Source: DAOUAT01 sp964551735
GTDB taxonomy: Bacteria; Chloroflexota; Anaerolineae; CG2-30-64-16
Direction: 5' to 3'
Length of the DNA stretch: 64,000 nt
Assembly (NCBI GenBank): GCA_964551735.1
Contig: CAZKEF010000008.1
Location: 62,001-126,000 of the forward strand
In this document: piece after piece, positions 8,339 to 16,641 of the stretch
Numbering within the stretch: position 1 is the stretch's first letter
How the letters are laid out: the number at the start of each line of letters is the position of its first letter
Notes under the pieces: model-generated
The model's database searches: none
What the model was told of the DNA's origin: nothing
What the model saw: the letters and a program-made list of their open reading frames with translations, nothing else
Program-made: the position numbers and the translations under genes

Positions 8339-8366
8339 GGTGTACACACCCGAAGATGTGTACACC
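8339..8366. promoter_or_regulatory. Palindromic operator GGTGTACACA-n8-TGTGTACACC
   Basis: Two perfect 10-bp inverted arms, each containing the self-complementary GTGTACAC, are separated by 8 bases. The element lies just downstream of the expected start of transcription from the promoter at 8382-8410. That is a typical place for a dimeric repressor to block the transfer operon. The regulator is unknown; the Phd-like protein of the same operon is one candidate. Confidence 0.65.
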
Positions 8367-8381
8367 ACTGCGCACGCTCTC

Positions 8382-8410
8382 ATTCTACTCAGATGTGTCG
8401 CACTTGTCAA
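8382..8410 (-). promoter_or_regulatory. Sigma70-type promoter of the transfer operon
   Basis: On the minus strand TTGACA (8410-8405), a 17-base spacer and TAGAAT (8387-8382) form a near-consensus vegetative promoter. Transcription would start near 8375, run over the palindrome and leader terminator, and enter the gene at 8280. Confidence 0.75.
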
Positions 8411-8612
8411 TACTCATAGCACAACTTGCGAGAAAGCGTCATATTCTTGAGATTCTCGCGAACCGTGAGATTCTGACGCTGCCCGCCGGGCTGCGCAGTC
8501 GGCGTCCAGGGGCGCCAGGTTGGGGATGGCAGCAGAGAGGACATCTCGAATCTGACGAGCAATACGCTCAGGCTATGGTAAAATGGAGGCGGATTGCAGT
8601 CGGAGGTGTCGA

Positions 8613-8894
8613 ATGACTGATGAAGCACTGACGCTGACGCTGCCTGCGCCGCTGGCCCAGGAGCTGCGCGCGGCGACGCAGGACTTCCTGGTGGATCTCC
8701 TGGCCCGCGGACTGCGCGAGGTCAAGGTGGAACGCGCGCTCGAGCGTTACGCCCGCGGCGGCATGTCGTTCGGCGCGGCTGCGCAGCAGGCTGGTGTGTC
8801 ACAAGGCGACCTGGCGCGCTATGCCTATGCCCGCGGGCTGGAGCCGCCCACCTCCCTCCAAACACTGGCTGAGGAGGCGGGAGAGACAGCATGA
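8613..8894 (+). CDS. UPF0175-family antitoxin-like protein
   Basis: 93 residues. The C-terminal half (ERALERYARGGMSFGAAAQQ then AGVSQGDLARYAYARG) is the helix-turn-helix core of UPF0175 proteins, usually encoded just before a PIN-domain toxin. GGAGG lies seven bases before the ATG at 8613. The expected toxin is missing: an ATG overlaps the stop (ATGA at 8891) but its frame closes after 26 codons. This looks like an orphan or decayed toxin-antitoxin locus. Confidence 0.75.
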   Translation: MTDEALTLTLPAPLAQELRAATQDFLVDLLARGLREVKVERALERYARGGMSFGAAAQQAGVSQGDLARYAYARGLEPPTSLQTLAEEAGETA

Positions 8895-8971
8895 AGGCTG
8901 ATGCCGTGCCAGGCGCCTCCGAAAGTGCCTGGTACGGTGCAAGATGTGGTATACTTCGCACAACGAGGTGA
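8891..8971 (+). pseudogene. Truncated downstream partner of the UPF0175 gene
   Basis: The ATG overlaps the preceding TGA by four bases (ATGA), the normal coupling of an antitoxin to its toxin, but the frame is only 26 residues (MKADAVPGASES and on). It carries no PIN motif. An imperfect inverted repeat (8903-8914 with 8927-8938) lies inside, so the sequence may now serve as a terminator or operator for the next gene. Confidence 0.4.
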
Positions 8972-8974
8972 ACC

Positions 8975-9304
8975 ATGACCGACAAAACAACCGAGCAAGC
9001 CATTCAGATGATGGTTGACCGTTTGGTGGCGCGCTTCGATCCCGACCAGATCATTCTGTTCGGCTCGCAGGCGCGTGGCACAGCCGGTCCAGGCAGTGAC
9101 GTGGATCTACTGGTCATCATGCCTGTCAGTGGGTCAAAGCGAGAAAAGCGGATAGAAATGCGGGTGGCGCTCCACGATATCGCAGTCCCGAAGGACATCA
9201 TCCTGGCGACGCCGGACGAAGTGGCCCGGCGTCGTGATATTGTCGGTACCATCATCCGGCCGGCGTTGCGCGAGGGGAAGGTGCTCTATGCTCGACCTGG
9301 ATGA
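8975..9304 (+). CDS. Minimal nucleotidyltransferase (MNT/MntA-like)
   Basis: 109 residues with the pol-beta nucleotidyltransferase signature GSQARGTAGPGSDVDLLV, that is GS-x10-DxD, near residues 31-48. Small proteins of this kind are antitoxins that AMPylate or otherwise silence HEPN RNase toxins in HEPN-MNT modules. ACGAGGTGAACC precedes the ATG. The next ATG (9288) overlaps the gene end, as expected for a HEPN partner, but that frame is broken, so only the transferase appears functional. Confidence 0.85.
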   Translation: MTDKTTEQAIQMMVDRLVARFDPDQIILFGSQARGTAGPGSDVDLLVIMPVSGSKREKRIEMRVALHDIAVPKDIILATPDEVARRRDIVGTIIRPALREGKVLYARPG

Positions 9305-9371
9305 TGAAGTGAAGCTCGCGCGCCGCTTCCGGAACTAGGTGCGCAGACGTCTACCGGAAGCGATTCGTTAG
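9288..9371 (+). pseudogene. Broken partner gene of the nucleotidyltransferase
   Basis: Overlapping the MNT gene end, the frame reads MLDLDDEVKLARRFRN, then an in-frame TAG (9336-9338), then VRRRLPEAIR and a second TAG at 9369. Both halves are charged and helical. Reading through suggests one former reading frame interrupted by a nonsense mutation. It is too short to identify as HEPN; the position is the main evidence. Confidence 0.35.
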
Positions 9372-9444
9372 CGCTTTGGGTCGCTTTTCTGGGAACAACT
9401 GTAATTGTCACCTTGAGACCCTCGATGCCGTGCCGGAGGAGAAC

Positions 9445-9747
9445 ATGAGGATATTCGACATCCCAATAGCGCTCTTGACTGTCTTGAGCTTGGCGGCCAG
9501 CGTCTTCTTGATTGATATGGCACCTAACTATGATCTTGGTGATCTGAACAATATGCACTTGGTCTGCTTGCCGTTGTTCAGCTTGATGACCGGCATCCTT
9601 GGCAGTTTGACAATGGCGGTACGAGCCCTTTTTGAGCTTCATAGGCAGGATAACTGGCGCAAGGTCTATGGGTATTTCATCGCTCTAACAGGCATATTCG
9701 CCTTGTGGCTGTTGGTGGGTCGCGCGTTTTACAACTTCTTCTTCTGA
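9445..9747 (+). CDS. Small three-helix membrane protein
   Basis: 100 residues from the ATG at 9445 (GGAGG four bases further upstream), MRIFDIPIALLTVL and on. Three hydrophobic segments lie at about 5-25, 38-62 and 75-97, the last ending RAFYNFFF. I see no motif and no obvious operon partner. AT content is higher than in the flanking genes, suggesting separate acquisition. Confidence 0.5.
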   Translation: MRIFDIPIALLTVLSLAASVFLIDMAPNYDLGDLNNMHLVCLPLFSLMTGILGSLTMAVRALFELHRQDNWRKVYGYFIALTGIFALWLLVGRAFYNFFF

Positions 9748-9863
9748 GCAAACGTGACGCGCAAACTCACCCAGGGCGACATCTTCTTACACCCGTGATT
9801 ACCGCGACCATCGCCCCCACTTTCCGTCTCGCTATCTACGAAGCGCTCGAAGAGCGCAGCTGT

Positions 9864-9895
9864 TGACGTGCGCTAGAACCGGCGCCGGCACGTCA
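9864..9895. repeat. Inverted repeat TGACGTGC/GCACGTCA
   Basis: Perfect 8-bp arms (9864-9871 and 9888-9895) enclose a 16-base loop that itself contains the palindrome CGGCGCCG. It lies in the 214-base gap before the GNAT gene, next to a second small stem GCGCTC-gaa-GAGCGC near 9843-9857. It could be a terminator-like or operator element. Confidence 0.5.
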
Positions 9896-9961
9896 GCAGC
9901 TACTTCTGGCGCACCTATGACCGCGGAGGGCGGTCGCCTGGTCGGGTTCGAGAGGCAGCGC

Positions 9962-10702
9962 ATGACATCAACCAGCCTTGGAGAGTTCCAGCAGGAAATC
10001 TTCCAGAACTGGACCACGTATTTCGGCTGCTCCCCGGCCACGGTGCAGCAGGCCGGGGCCACCCTCTTACCCGCAGACAAATACGCCGGGCAGCGGCTCA
10101 TCGCGCTCTGGCACATCGGCGCACACACCTTTGCCGAGCACGATCCGGCCTGCACGCAGGTTCTGGAACGCGTGCAGGCCGATCTGCCAGCCACGGCCGC
10201 GCTAACCGGCGAGTATCTCAAGCAGAGCTGGGGCGCTGACGCGATCGCAGCGCACGATCTCGGCCTGGCGCACTATCTCTATCCGCCGGATCTGCCTCCC
10301 TACACGCCGTCCGCGGCGTTCGTGCTGCGCCGTTTGACCCTGGCCGACGCCGGAGCCATGGCGGCCCTGCACGCGGCCAACAGCCCGGAAGATGTAGACG
10401 AAGGGTACGTGGAGGTGTCCCACGAGATCGCTTTCGGCTGCTTCGCGGGCGACCAGTTGGTTGCAGCGGCCAGCGGTTACCGGCGCACCGGGTTCATGGA
10501 TATCGGCGTGCTCACCCATCCCGGGTTCCGCCGTCAGGGGCTGGGGAAGGCGACCGTGGGCGCGCTCTGCGCGTGGTCCGGCCAGCAGGGCTTGATCGCC
10601 CAGTACCGCTGCAACGCGACCAACGTCAGCTCGCAGGGCGTCGCCCAAGCCTTGAACTTCCGGCTCTTCTTCCGCTCCGAGGGGATTTGGCTGGCTGCGT
10701 GA
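9962..10702 (+). CDS. GNAT-family N-acetyltransferase
   Basis: 246 residues. The C-terminal half carries acetyl-CoA binding motif A (VLTHPGFRRQGLGKATVGAL, about residues 181-200), with a preceding strand GCFAGDQLVAAASGY. The N-terminal 110 residues resemble the leader domain of GNATs of the FR47/GNAT_acetyltran type. The acceptor substrate is unknown. The ATG at 9962 has GAGAGG six bases upstream; in-frame upstream codons exist but lack a ribosome site. Confidence 0.75.
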   Translation: MTSTSLGEFQQEIFQNWTTYFGCSPATVQQAGATLLPADKYAGQRLIALWHIGAHTFAEHDPACTQVLERVQADLPATAALTGEYLKQSWGADAIAAHDLGLAHYLYPPDLPPYTPSAAFVLRRLTLADAGAMAALHAANSPEDVDEGYVEVSHEIAFGCFAGDQLVAAASGYRRTGFMDIGVLTHPGFRRQGLGKATVGALCAWSGQQGLIAQYRCNATNVSSQGVAQALNFRLFFRSEGIWLAA

Positions 10703-10704
10703 GC

Positions 10705-10723
10705 CAGGCGCTTGCAGCGCCTG
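10705..10723. terminator. Hairpin between convergent genes
   Basis: CAGGCGC-ttgca-GCGCCTG is a perfect 7-bp stem just after the GNAT stop and before the end of the convergent lipoprotein gene. No T-tract follows on either strand, so it is a weak or factor-dependent terminator. Confidence 0.5.
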
Positions 10724-10747
10724 CCGCACACCACAGCCAGCCCCCTG

Positions 10748-11962
10748 TTACTGCCCCGCCGGCACGATCTGCACGAACGGATCCTGCCAGACCCAGCGGC
10801 CATCCTCCTTGTGCGCCACGCCCAGCGGCTGATAGAGCGGCTGGCTGAAGTCTGGCCGGTCGGCCGGGCCGAGGCTCGCCGGCCAGACGATGAGCTCGGC
10901 GAAATAGGTCGTGCTCCAGTCCACGCCGGTCGGCCCATACGCGCCGACCGCGACCGTGTTGCCCGCGCCATAAGACCAGCCCACCAGCAGCAGCGCGCCG
11001 TGGCCATCTCCGACAGGACGCAGGCTGTGCTGGACAAGACAGCGATCCTGTATCAGTCCGAGGGGATCGCCCGCATAGGTCTCCCGCTCCGGCACCCACC
11101 CCCAGCCAGGGCAGCCACCATCCGGGTGCGGCTGCGCATCCACCAGGGTGACGCGGATCGGGCCGTTGGCGCCCAGCCGACGCTTGTTGGGGTAGTACCG
11201 CCGGATGTTGTCGTCATCGATCTGGTGGGCGAGCATGCCGAAGACATCCCGATAGACCACGATGTCGTACGCGGCCGACAGGTCGACGAACTCGTAGTCC
11301 CAGCCCTGGACGACGCGCGCCCGCACGGGACATAGGGTCTCCGGGCCGAGCACGACGAGATCGGGCAGGGGCGAGGCTGAGGATAAGGTTGAGGTTGAGG
11401 TCGGAGTAGGCTCAGCCTTAGCCTCAGCCTTGACCTCAAGCGTTGGCAAGTTCGTCACCTCCGGCGCCTGCGCGGCGGTCGCGTTGGGCGTCACGAGCGC
11501 GCCCCAGATCCAGCCGGTCCGCCCGGCGAACGCGACCCGCCACCAGTCGCTGAACCGGCCTGTGACTGACAGGCGGTCACCGGTCCGCGCGCCGCCAATG
11601 ATCGGGTAGGCCGTGCCCGGACCGGAGCGAATGTTGGCGTTGGCCCGCACCACCACGGCCGGCCCTTCAGATGTAGGCGTGGCAGACGGTGGCGTCGCGG
11701 TGTCGGTAGCAGTCGGCGTAGCAGTAGCAGTCGGCGCCAGCGTGCGGGTAGGCGCCGGCAGCGCCGGCTGCTGAACCACCGTTGGCGCAGCCGCTGCCGG
11801 CGAGGTTATCGTGAAGGTGGGTGCGACTGTCGCGGTTGAGATTCCCTCAGCTTCAGCCTCAACCTCGACCTCATTGTGAGCCACTTGGGCAGATCCTGGC
11901 AGGCAAGCGGCCAGTGCAACGGCGACCAGGATCCATAGTAGGTTACGTGTGCAGCGAATCAT
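10748..11962 (-). CDS. SH3-domain lipoprotein
   Basis: 404 residues. The signal peptide ends in a lipobox (VALAAC, Cys at about residue 20). A long Ala/Pro/Thr linker (TATATPTATDTATPP) leads to a bacterial SH3 domain at about 103-160 (ANIRSGPGTAYPIIGGARTG ... WWRVAFAGRTGWIWGALV). A second linker and a C-terminal domain of about 185 residues with two Cys follow; its fold is unknown to me. SH3b lipoproteins of this style usually bind cell-envelope glycans. GGAGG sits eight bases before the ATG. Both linkers contain inverted TTGAGG/CCTCAA simple-sequence blocks at the DNA level (about 11372-11440 and 11838-11875). Confidence 0.75.
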   Translation of the reverse strand: MIRCTRNLLWILVAVALAACLPGSAQVAHNEVEVEAEAEGISTATVAPTFTITSPAAAAPTVVQQPALPAPTRTLAPTATATPTATDTATPPSATPTSEGPAVVVRANANIRSGPGTAYPIIGGARTGDRLSVTGRFSDWWRVAFAGRTGWIWGALVTPNATAAQAPEVTNLPTLEVKAEAKAEPTPTSTSTLSSASPLPDLVVLGPETLCPVRARVVQGWDYEFVDLSAAYDIVVYRDVFGMLAHQIDDDNIRRYYPNKRRLGANGPIRVTLVDAQPHPDGGCPGWGWVPERETYAGDPLGLIQDRCLVQHSLRPVGDGHGALLLVGWSYGAGNTVAVGAYGPTGVDWSTTYFAELIVWPASLGPADRPDFSQPLYQPLGVAHKEDGRWVWQDPFVQIVPAGQ

Positions 11963-12081
11963 CGTGTGTGCCTCCTGGCATGTGTTGTGTGACGGCGATG
12001 CTACGCCCGTGGCGCGCTCTCATACTCCTGTGATAGAACGTTTCGGTTTGACAATCAGCAAAGGCGGATTTCCGCGCCGAA

Positions 12082-12110
12082 TTGCGCATACAGCGTTATC
12101 CCGGTATAAT
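12082..12110 (+). promoter_or_regulatory. Promoter of the BREX-like defence operon
   Basis: TTGCGC (12082-12087), a 17-base spacer and a perfect TATAAT (12105-12110). The spacer and downstream bases (AGCGTTAT..CC..TATAATAG) recur at 53826-53856 near the far end of the cargo. Transcription would start near 12117 and enter the hairpin-rich leader. Confidence 0.7.
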
Positions 12111-12125
12111 AGACGCCATTAAGCA

Positions 12126-12160
12126 GTGAAGCCGGCCAGAACGCATCTGGTCGGCTTCAC
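12126..12160 (+). promoter_or_regulatory. 15-bp leader hairpin
   Basis: GTGAAGCCGGCCAGA-acgca-TCTGGTCGGCTTCAC pairs over all 15 positions with one G.U pair. It begins about ten bases after the predicted transcription start. A stem at the 5' end of an mRNA can protect it from decay or act as the sensing domain of an attenuator. Confidence 0.6.
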
Positions 12161-12241
12161 ACCCGTCATCCTGTCAGTCCCAGGACGGGGGCATCGCTGC
12201 CATCATCTTAGCACCGTTGTTCGTGATGAGCAAATGAGGCC

Positions 12242-12273
12242 GCGGTCCCAGGAGTCTGGGATCGCAGCTTTTT
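12242..12273 (+). terminator. Leader terminator before the BREX-like operon
   Basis: GCGGTCCCAG-gagt-CTGGGATCGC (12242-12265, one G.U pair), then AGC and TTTTT (12269-12273). It is an intrinsic terminator in the sense direction, 22 bases upstream of the ATG at 12295 and 130 bases downstream of the promoter. Its position implies conditional readthrough. Confidence 0.7.
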
Positions 12274-12294
12274 CGTTCATTGTTGGGAAACTCC

Positions 12295-13242
12295 ATGAGT
12301 CTTATTGAAGAAGGCATCAAACCCACTTTCGGCGGCCATGAGAAGTTCGTCTTTCGGTACGGCTGGCTGAAAAAGGGAGCCGACGCGCTCGCGCAAAATC
12401 CCGCCATCTTCACCGATGATAAAGCCCTAGTGGTTCTTGGCGTAGGCAAGAACATGGTGCGTTCGATCCGACACTGGTGTTTGGCTACCGGGCTACTCGA
12501 GGAGACGCGCGGCAAGGGGTCGGTGCGAGGCCTGCAACTGACCGATCTCGCCAACCGGTTGGTCATGAACGACGGCTGGGACCCATATCTGGAAGACACC
12601 GGGACGTTGTGGCTCCTGCATTGGCAGCTCGTATCCAATCTAGCGCGTACCCTCATCTGGCATCTGGCCTTTTGCGCCTACTATGAGCCTGAGTTCACCA
12701 AGAAACAACTTGAAATTTTCATGGGCAAGCAGTTGGATCGCCGGGGAATTTCGACAACGACCGGAACCATCCAGCGGGAGATTGATGTTTGTCTTCGCAC
12801 GTATGTCACTACGACACGCAGAACAACAGCGGAGGGCATCTCAGAAGAAACGCTCGATTGTCCCCTTGCCGAATTGGATCTGATCCGCTTCCTGGCAGAA
12901 GATAGCGTGTATCGCTTCAACATCGGTCCCAAAGCCACTCTGCCGAGAGAGGTCTTCGGTTATGCCTTGCTCACGTTCCTGTCCACGATCGTTGGAAACC
13001 GGCGCACTGTAGCGGTGGATGAATGCCTCTACGGAGACGGCAGCCCGGGGCAGGTCTTCAAACTAGATGAAAACAGTGTCATCGAACACCTGGAAGCGTT
13101 GGAACACTTGACGGAGGGTCACCTTCGGTTACAGGAGACCGCTGGATTGCGCCAGTTATACTTGGAATACGAGGAGGACGGCTGGTTCAGAACCGCCGCT
13201 CTCGATCTGCTAGGTCGCCATTATGCCCGATCCGGGAACTAA
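12295..13242 (+). CDS. DUF4007 protein, copy 1
   Basis: 315 residues. Hallmarks of DUF4007 are GHEKF at 14-18, LGVGKNMVRSIRHW at 48-61 and TLWLLHWQLVSNLARTLIWH at 104-123. The family is of unknown biochemical function and is found beside PAPS-reductase-like and cysteine desulfurase genes in defence islands. The ATG at 12295 is preferred over the upstream TTG at 12280. The gene overlaps the ATPase gene by 20 bases. A second, divergent DUF4007 gene lies five genes downstream, before another large ATPase. Confidence 0.85.
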   Translation: MSLIEEGIKPTFGGHEKFVFRYGWLKKGADALAQNPAIFTDDKALVVLGVGKNMVRSIRHWCLATGLLEETRGKGSVRGLQLTDLANRLVMNDGWDPYLEDTGTLWLLHWQLVSNLARTLIWHLAFCAYYEPEFTKKQLEIFMGKQLDRRGISTTTGTIQREIDVCLRTYVTTTRRTTAEGISEETLDCPLAELDLIRFLAEDSVYRFNIGPKATLPREVFGYALLTFLSTIVGNRRTVAVDECLYGDGSPGQVFKLDENSVIEHLEALEHLTEGHLRLQETAGLRQLYLEYEEDGWFRTAALDLLGRHYARSGN

Positions 13243-16200
13243 GCTTTCATCTTTCGTCCACGTGCGCCCAAGCGGCATCCGCTCGATCAACATCGAACGC
13301 GATCTGCAACAGCCGGCTTTGGCCAACGAGTACGTGTTCACCGCGCAAGCACGGCGCACGCTTGCGCGCATCGTTGATGGCATCGAAGACCCGACGCACA
13401 CTCGCGCCTGGACTTTGACCGGCCCGTACGGCTCTGGTAAGTCGTACTTCGGGCTATTCGTCATGAACTTGATGAGCGCCTCGCTGCCAGCTCATCAGCA
13501 CACGGTAATGGAGTTGCAGCGGGCCGATCCCCTGTTAGCAGGACGAATACAACACTTAATCGGTCCCAATGGCTCACGCGGGCTACTGCCGGTGCCCATC
13601 ACTGGCTATCGCGTGCCGCTGCAAGAAGCTTTGGTGCGCGGCGTGGATCAGGCGCTGCAACCCCTCAGTTCGGATGCAAAGATACGCCAGCTATTGGGCG
13701 AGGGACAGGCCGTAGCTCATGCAGAAAGTCGCGCGCTGGTGGGGTGGATTCAAAACCTGTTAGCCGCAGTGACGCAACCGACGCTTGGCTATACCGGCCT
13801 GCTGCTGCTCCTTGACGAGATGGGCAAGCCGCTGGAACATGCTGCTGCGCATCCGGAGACCACCGACATTTATCTCCTGCAAGAGCTGGCCGAGTACGCC
13901 AACCGCAGCAAACAGACGCCGTTTCTGTTCGTCGGCATCCTGCATCAGGCGTTTGAGCGCTACGCCGGCAATCTGGATAGCGGGACCCAGCGTGAATGGG
14001 CCAAGGTCCAGGGACGGTTCGAGGATATCGCTTTTCAAGAGCCACCCGATCAGCAGATGCGGCTCATCGTCAGTGCTTTGAGGCATACCGATGACCGGGC
14101 CATGGCCGTTGTACGCGAGCGAGTACCTGCCTATGTGGATGCAGCGGTGGAAAGCGGCTGGCAGCCTCCGCTTATGCGGACGGAGGAGTTCGCCGAACTG
14201 TGTCCCGGCGCTTACCCCCTGCACCCAACCGCCTTTGTCGCTTTGCCTCACCTGTTCAGACGGCTGGCCCAGAACGAACGCTCCATCTTCGCCTACCTGG
14301 CCTCCCAGGAGCCATTTGGGTTCCAGGAGTTCTTGCAGGGCCACGCGGCACCTGAAACGATCCGGCTCGCACATCTCTTCGATTACCTGGCCGCTAACTT
14401 TCAGGGGCGACTATACGCGTCGCTGCGGGCGCGGCCGATCACCGAAACGCTGGAGCGCCTCAACAACGGCCATAGCCTTGATTCGCTAACCACCGACCTG
14501 TTGAAAACCATCGGCTTGCTCAATTGGCTCGGCGAGGTCAGCCCCCTGCAGGCGACAGAAGACCGCATCCTGGCGGCCATGCGTTCCGAGGCGCACACGG
14601 ACGACCAGATTCGTGAGGCATTGCGTTCCTTGCAGACGCGTTCCCTGATTGTTCACCGGCGATTCAACCGCACATACGGTATCTGGCAGGGTAGCGATGT
14701 GGATGTCGAGCAGCGGCTTGAGGACGCCCGGCAGAAACTGACCGGCTCCTTCAGCCTGGCAGCAGCGGTGCAAGAATTCCTACCGCCTCGTCCGCTCGTC
14801 GCCCGCCGACACAGCTACCAGACCGGCACGATCCGCTACTTTGAGGTGCGCTATGTGGACTACCAGACGCGCGACCAGCTCTCGTTGCGGCCTGGGCCAG
14901 GCGCAAGCGGCCTGCTGCTAATCTGTTTGCCCACGAACTACGCTGAGGCAGAGGCATTCGCGCGCTGGGCTGCTGAGCCTTCAACCGAGACACGCGCCGA
15001 CATCGTCTTGTGTATTGCCGAACGGATCGGCCACCTGGTCGAGCTGGTAAGCGAACTGCGCTGTCTACAATGGGTGAGGGAGAATACGCCGGAATTGCGC
15101 GATGACCCGGTGGCGCGCCGCGAGGTGCGAACCCGCGCAGGGATGGTGGAGACGCTCATTCGCAACGAGCTAGAGCTCACACTATCAACCAATCGGCTAA
15201 CAAATCCGACCGGCAGCAGATGGTTTCATCGCGGCATGGCGCTCTCGACATCACGCGGGCTATCGCACGTGCTCTCAACCATCTGCGATGCGCTCTACCC
15301 AGGCACGCCTCGCTTGTGGAACGAGCTGATCAACCGCCGGACGCTCTCATCTCAGGGCGCGGCTGCCCGGCGCAATCTGATCGAAGGCATGCTTACTCAT
15401 GCGGAGCAGCCGACCCTGGGCATCGAGGGGTATCCGCCTGAACGCAGCATGTATGAGAGCCTCTTGAGTGCCGGGGGCCTGCATCACGCGGTCGGACCAG
15501 CCTATTGGAAGTTCTCAGAGCCACCGGAGGATGATCCGCTGCGCTTACGAGCTGTGTGGCAGGCGATGGCAGATTTCATCTTCGATCAGCTGCCGGAGCC
15601 GCGAAGCGTGCAGGCGTTGTTCGACCTGTTGTCAGCGCCGCCATACGGGGTGACTGACGGGGTCGCGCCGGTGCTGCTGTGCGCCTTTCTCATCGTCAAC
15701 CGGGACGAGACGACGCTGTACCGTGACGGCACGCTCCTGCCCGAGCCAGGGGTTGCGGACTGGGAAGTGCTCCTGCGCCGGCCGGAGTTGTTTGCCGTTG
15801 CAGGATGTCTCGTCACCGGCCTGCGCGCCGCTGTCGTTGAGCGCATGGCGCGCAGCCTTCGCGTGCCGCCTCACGTGATGCCGGTAGTGCGAACGGTGAT
15901 CGGCCGACTCAAGGCTTTACCTGAACACGCCTGGCGCACGCGCCGTTTACCCGAAAGTGCTCTTGCCCTGCGTCGCGTCGTGGAGACGGCGCGCTCACCG
16001 GAGCGTTTCCTCTTCATGGAGGTGCCCGAGGCATTGGGTCTGGCACCTTTCGAAGAAGGCCAATTCGAGCAGGAACGTTTCGATCTCTTCTTTGAGCAAT
16101 TGAACATTGCCCTGGATGCGCTGGCGAACGCGACATCGCGCCGGTTGTCTTGGGCGCGCGATACCTGGCTAGCGGCCTGCGCGCTGTCGGAAGACGAAGC

Positions 16201-16582
16201 AGGCTGGGACGTGTTCCGCCAGCAGGCCGAGAAACTTGCACCGCGCGTTACACACCCAACCCTGCTGCCCCTACTCAAGCGCGCTGTCGAGGCGGCCGAC
16301 ACAACCTCCGCTTTGGAGAGCGTACTGGCTTTGCTTGCTAACCGCCCTGTCCGCACGTGGACAGATGCCGACGTCGAACGTTTTGAAGCGCAGGCGCAGT
16401 ATGTGGGTCGTTTGTTCCGTGAAGAGCGTGACGGGGAAATGCAGATCGCTTCCCTTCCTGCTGACTTACAGGTGCGTAGTCGGCAGATCGCTCAAGACAT
16501 GAATGTCTATCTTGCGGGGTTGAATGAAGACCCGCAGGTCCTGCGGGCTGCTATACAGGAACTTTTCAAGAAACTGAGATAG
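13223..16582 (+). CDS. Large P-loop ATPase of the BREX/Dnd-like operon
   Basis: 1119 residues. Walker A GPYGSGKS lies at 67-74, and a Walker B-like string LLLLLDE sits near residues 192-198 in the first third. The remainder is a long helical region without recognisable nuclease motifs. The architecture (N-terminal P-loop followed by an extended C-terminal part) resembles BrxC/PglY and DptH-like proteins that use ATP on DNA. It overlaps the preceding DUF4007 gene, so the two may work as a pair. It is clearly distinct from the second ATPase at 19209, which has NYGHGKS. I cannot decide whether it is a second BrxC-type motor or a different factor. Confidence 0.7.
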   Translation: MPDPGTKLSSFVHVRPSGIRSINIERDLQQPALANEYVFTAQARRTLARIVDGIEDPTHTRAWTLTGPYGSGKSYFGLFVMNLMSASLPAHQHTVMELQRADPLLAGRIQHLIGPNGSRGLLPVPITGYRVPLQEALVRGVDQALQPLSSDAKIRQLLGEGQAVAHAESRALVGWIQNLLAAVTQPTLGYTGLLLLLDEMGKPLEHAAAHPETTDIYLLQELAEYANRSKQTPFLFVGILHQAFERYAGNLDSGTQREWAKVQGRFEDIAFQEPPDQQMRLIVSALRHTDDRAMAVVRERVPAYVDAAVESGWQPPLMRTEEFAELCPGAYPLHPTAFVALPHLFRRLAQNERSIFAYLASQEPFGFQEFLQGHAAPETIRLAHLFDYLAANFQGRLYASLRARPITETLERLNNGHSLDSLTTDLLKTIGLLNWLGEVSPLQATEDRILAAMRSEAHTDDQIREALRSLQTRSLIVHRRFNRTYGIWQGSDVDVEQRLEDARQKLTGSFSLAAAVQEFLPPRPLVARRHSYQTGTIRYFEVRYVDYQTRDQLSLRPGPGASGLLLICLPTNYAEAEAFARWAAEPSTETRADIVLCIAERIGHLVELVSELRCLQWVRENTPELRDDPVARREVRTRAGMVETLIRNELELTLSTNRLTNPTGSRWFHRGMALSTSRGLSHVLSTICDALYPGTPRLWNELINRRTLSSQGAAARRNLIEGMLTHAEQPTLGIEGYPPERSMYESLLSAGGLHHAVGPAYWKFSEPPEDDPLRLRAVWQAMADFIFDQLPEPRSVQALFDLLSAPPYGVTDGVAPVLLCAFLIVNRDETTLYRDGTLLPEPGVADWEVLLRRPELFAVAGCLVTGLRAAVVERMARSLRVPPHVMPVVRTVIGRLKALPEHAWRTRRLPESALALRRVVETARSPERFLFMEVPEALGLAPFEEGQFEQERFDLFFEQLNIALDALANATSRRLSWARDTWLAACALSEDEAGWDVFRQQAEKLAPRVTHPTLLPLLKRAVEAADTTSALESVLALLANRPVRTWTDADVERFEAQAQYVGRLFREERDGEMQIASLPADLQVRSRQIAQDMNVYLAGLNEDPQVLRAAIQELFKKLR

Positions 16583-16641
16583 CGCCTTGACCACATGAGG
16601 TCTCGCAGTAGCTGCCAGACGACACTTGCTCAGAGGATTTG

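Larger units (their letters stand above)
8281..8612. other. Divergent control region of 332 bases
   Basis: It separates the minus-strand transfer operon from the plus-strand UPF0175 gene. It holds the transfer promoter, palindrome and leader terminator listed separately. For the plus strand, an extended -10 (TGGTAAAAT ending at 8582) lies about 30 bases before the UPF0175 start. A TGAGATTCT word occurs twice near 8448-8476, and an inverted GCGAGAA/TTCTCGC pair surrounds the first copy. I see no gene here. Confidence 0.6.
11963..12294. other. Control and leader region of the BREX-like operon, 332 bases
   Basis: No gene. It contains a promoter (12082-12110), a 15-bp hairpin (12126-12160), a weaker stem near 12164-12195 and an intrinsic terminator (12242-12273), all on the plus strand before the ATG at 12295. 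No clear promoter for the divergent lipoprotein was found. Confidence 0.6.

Noticed and set aside
12110..12273. T-box or known riboswitch in the BREX leader
   Set aside because: No T-box consensus or other conserved core seen; reported only as an attenuator-like leader.
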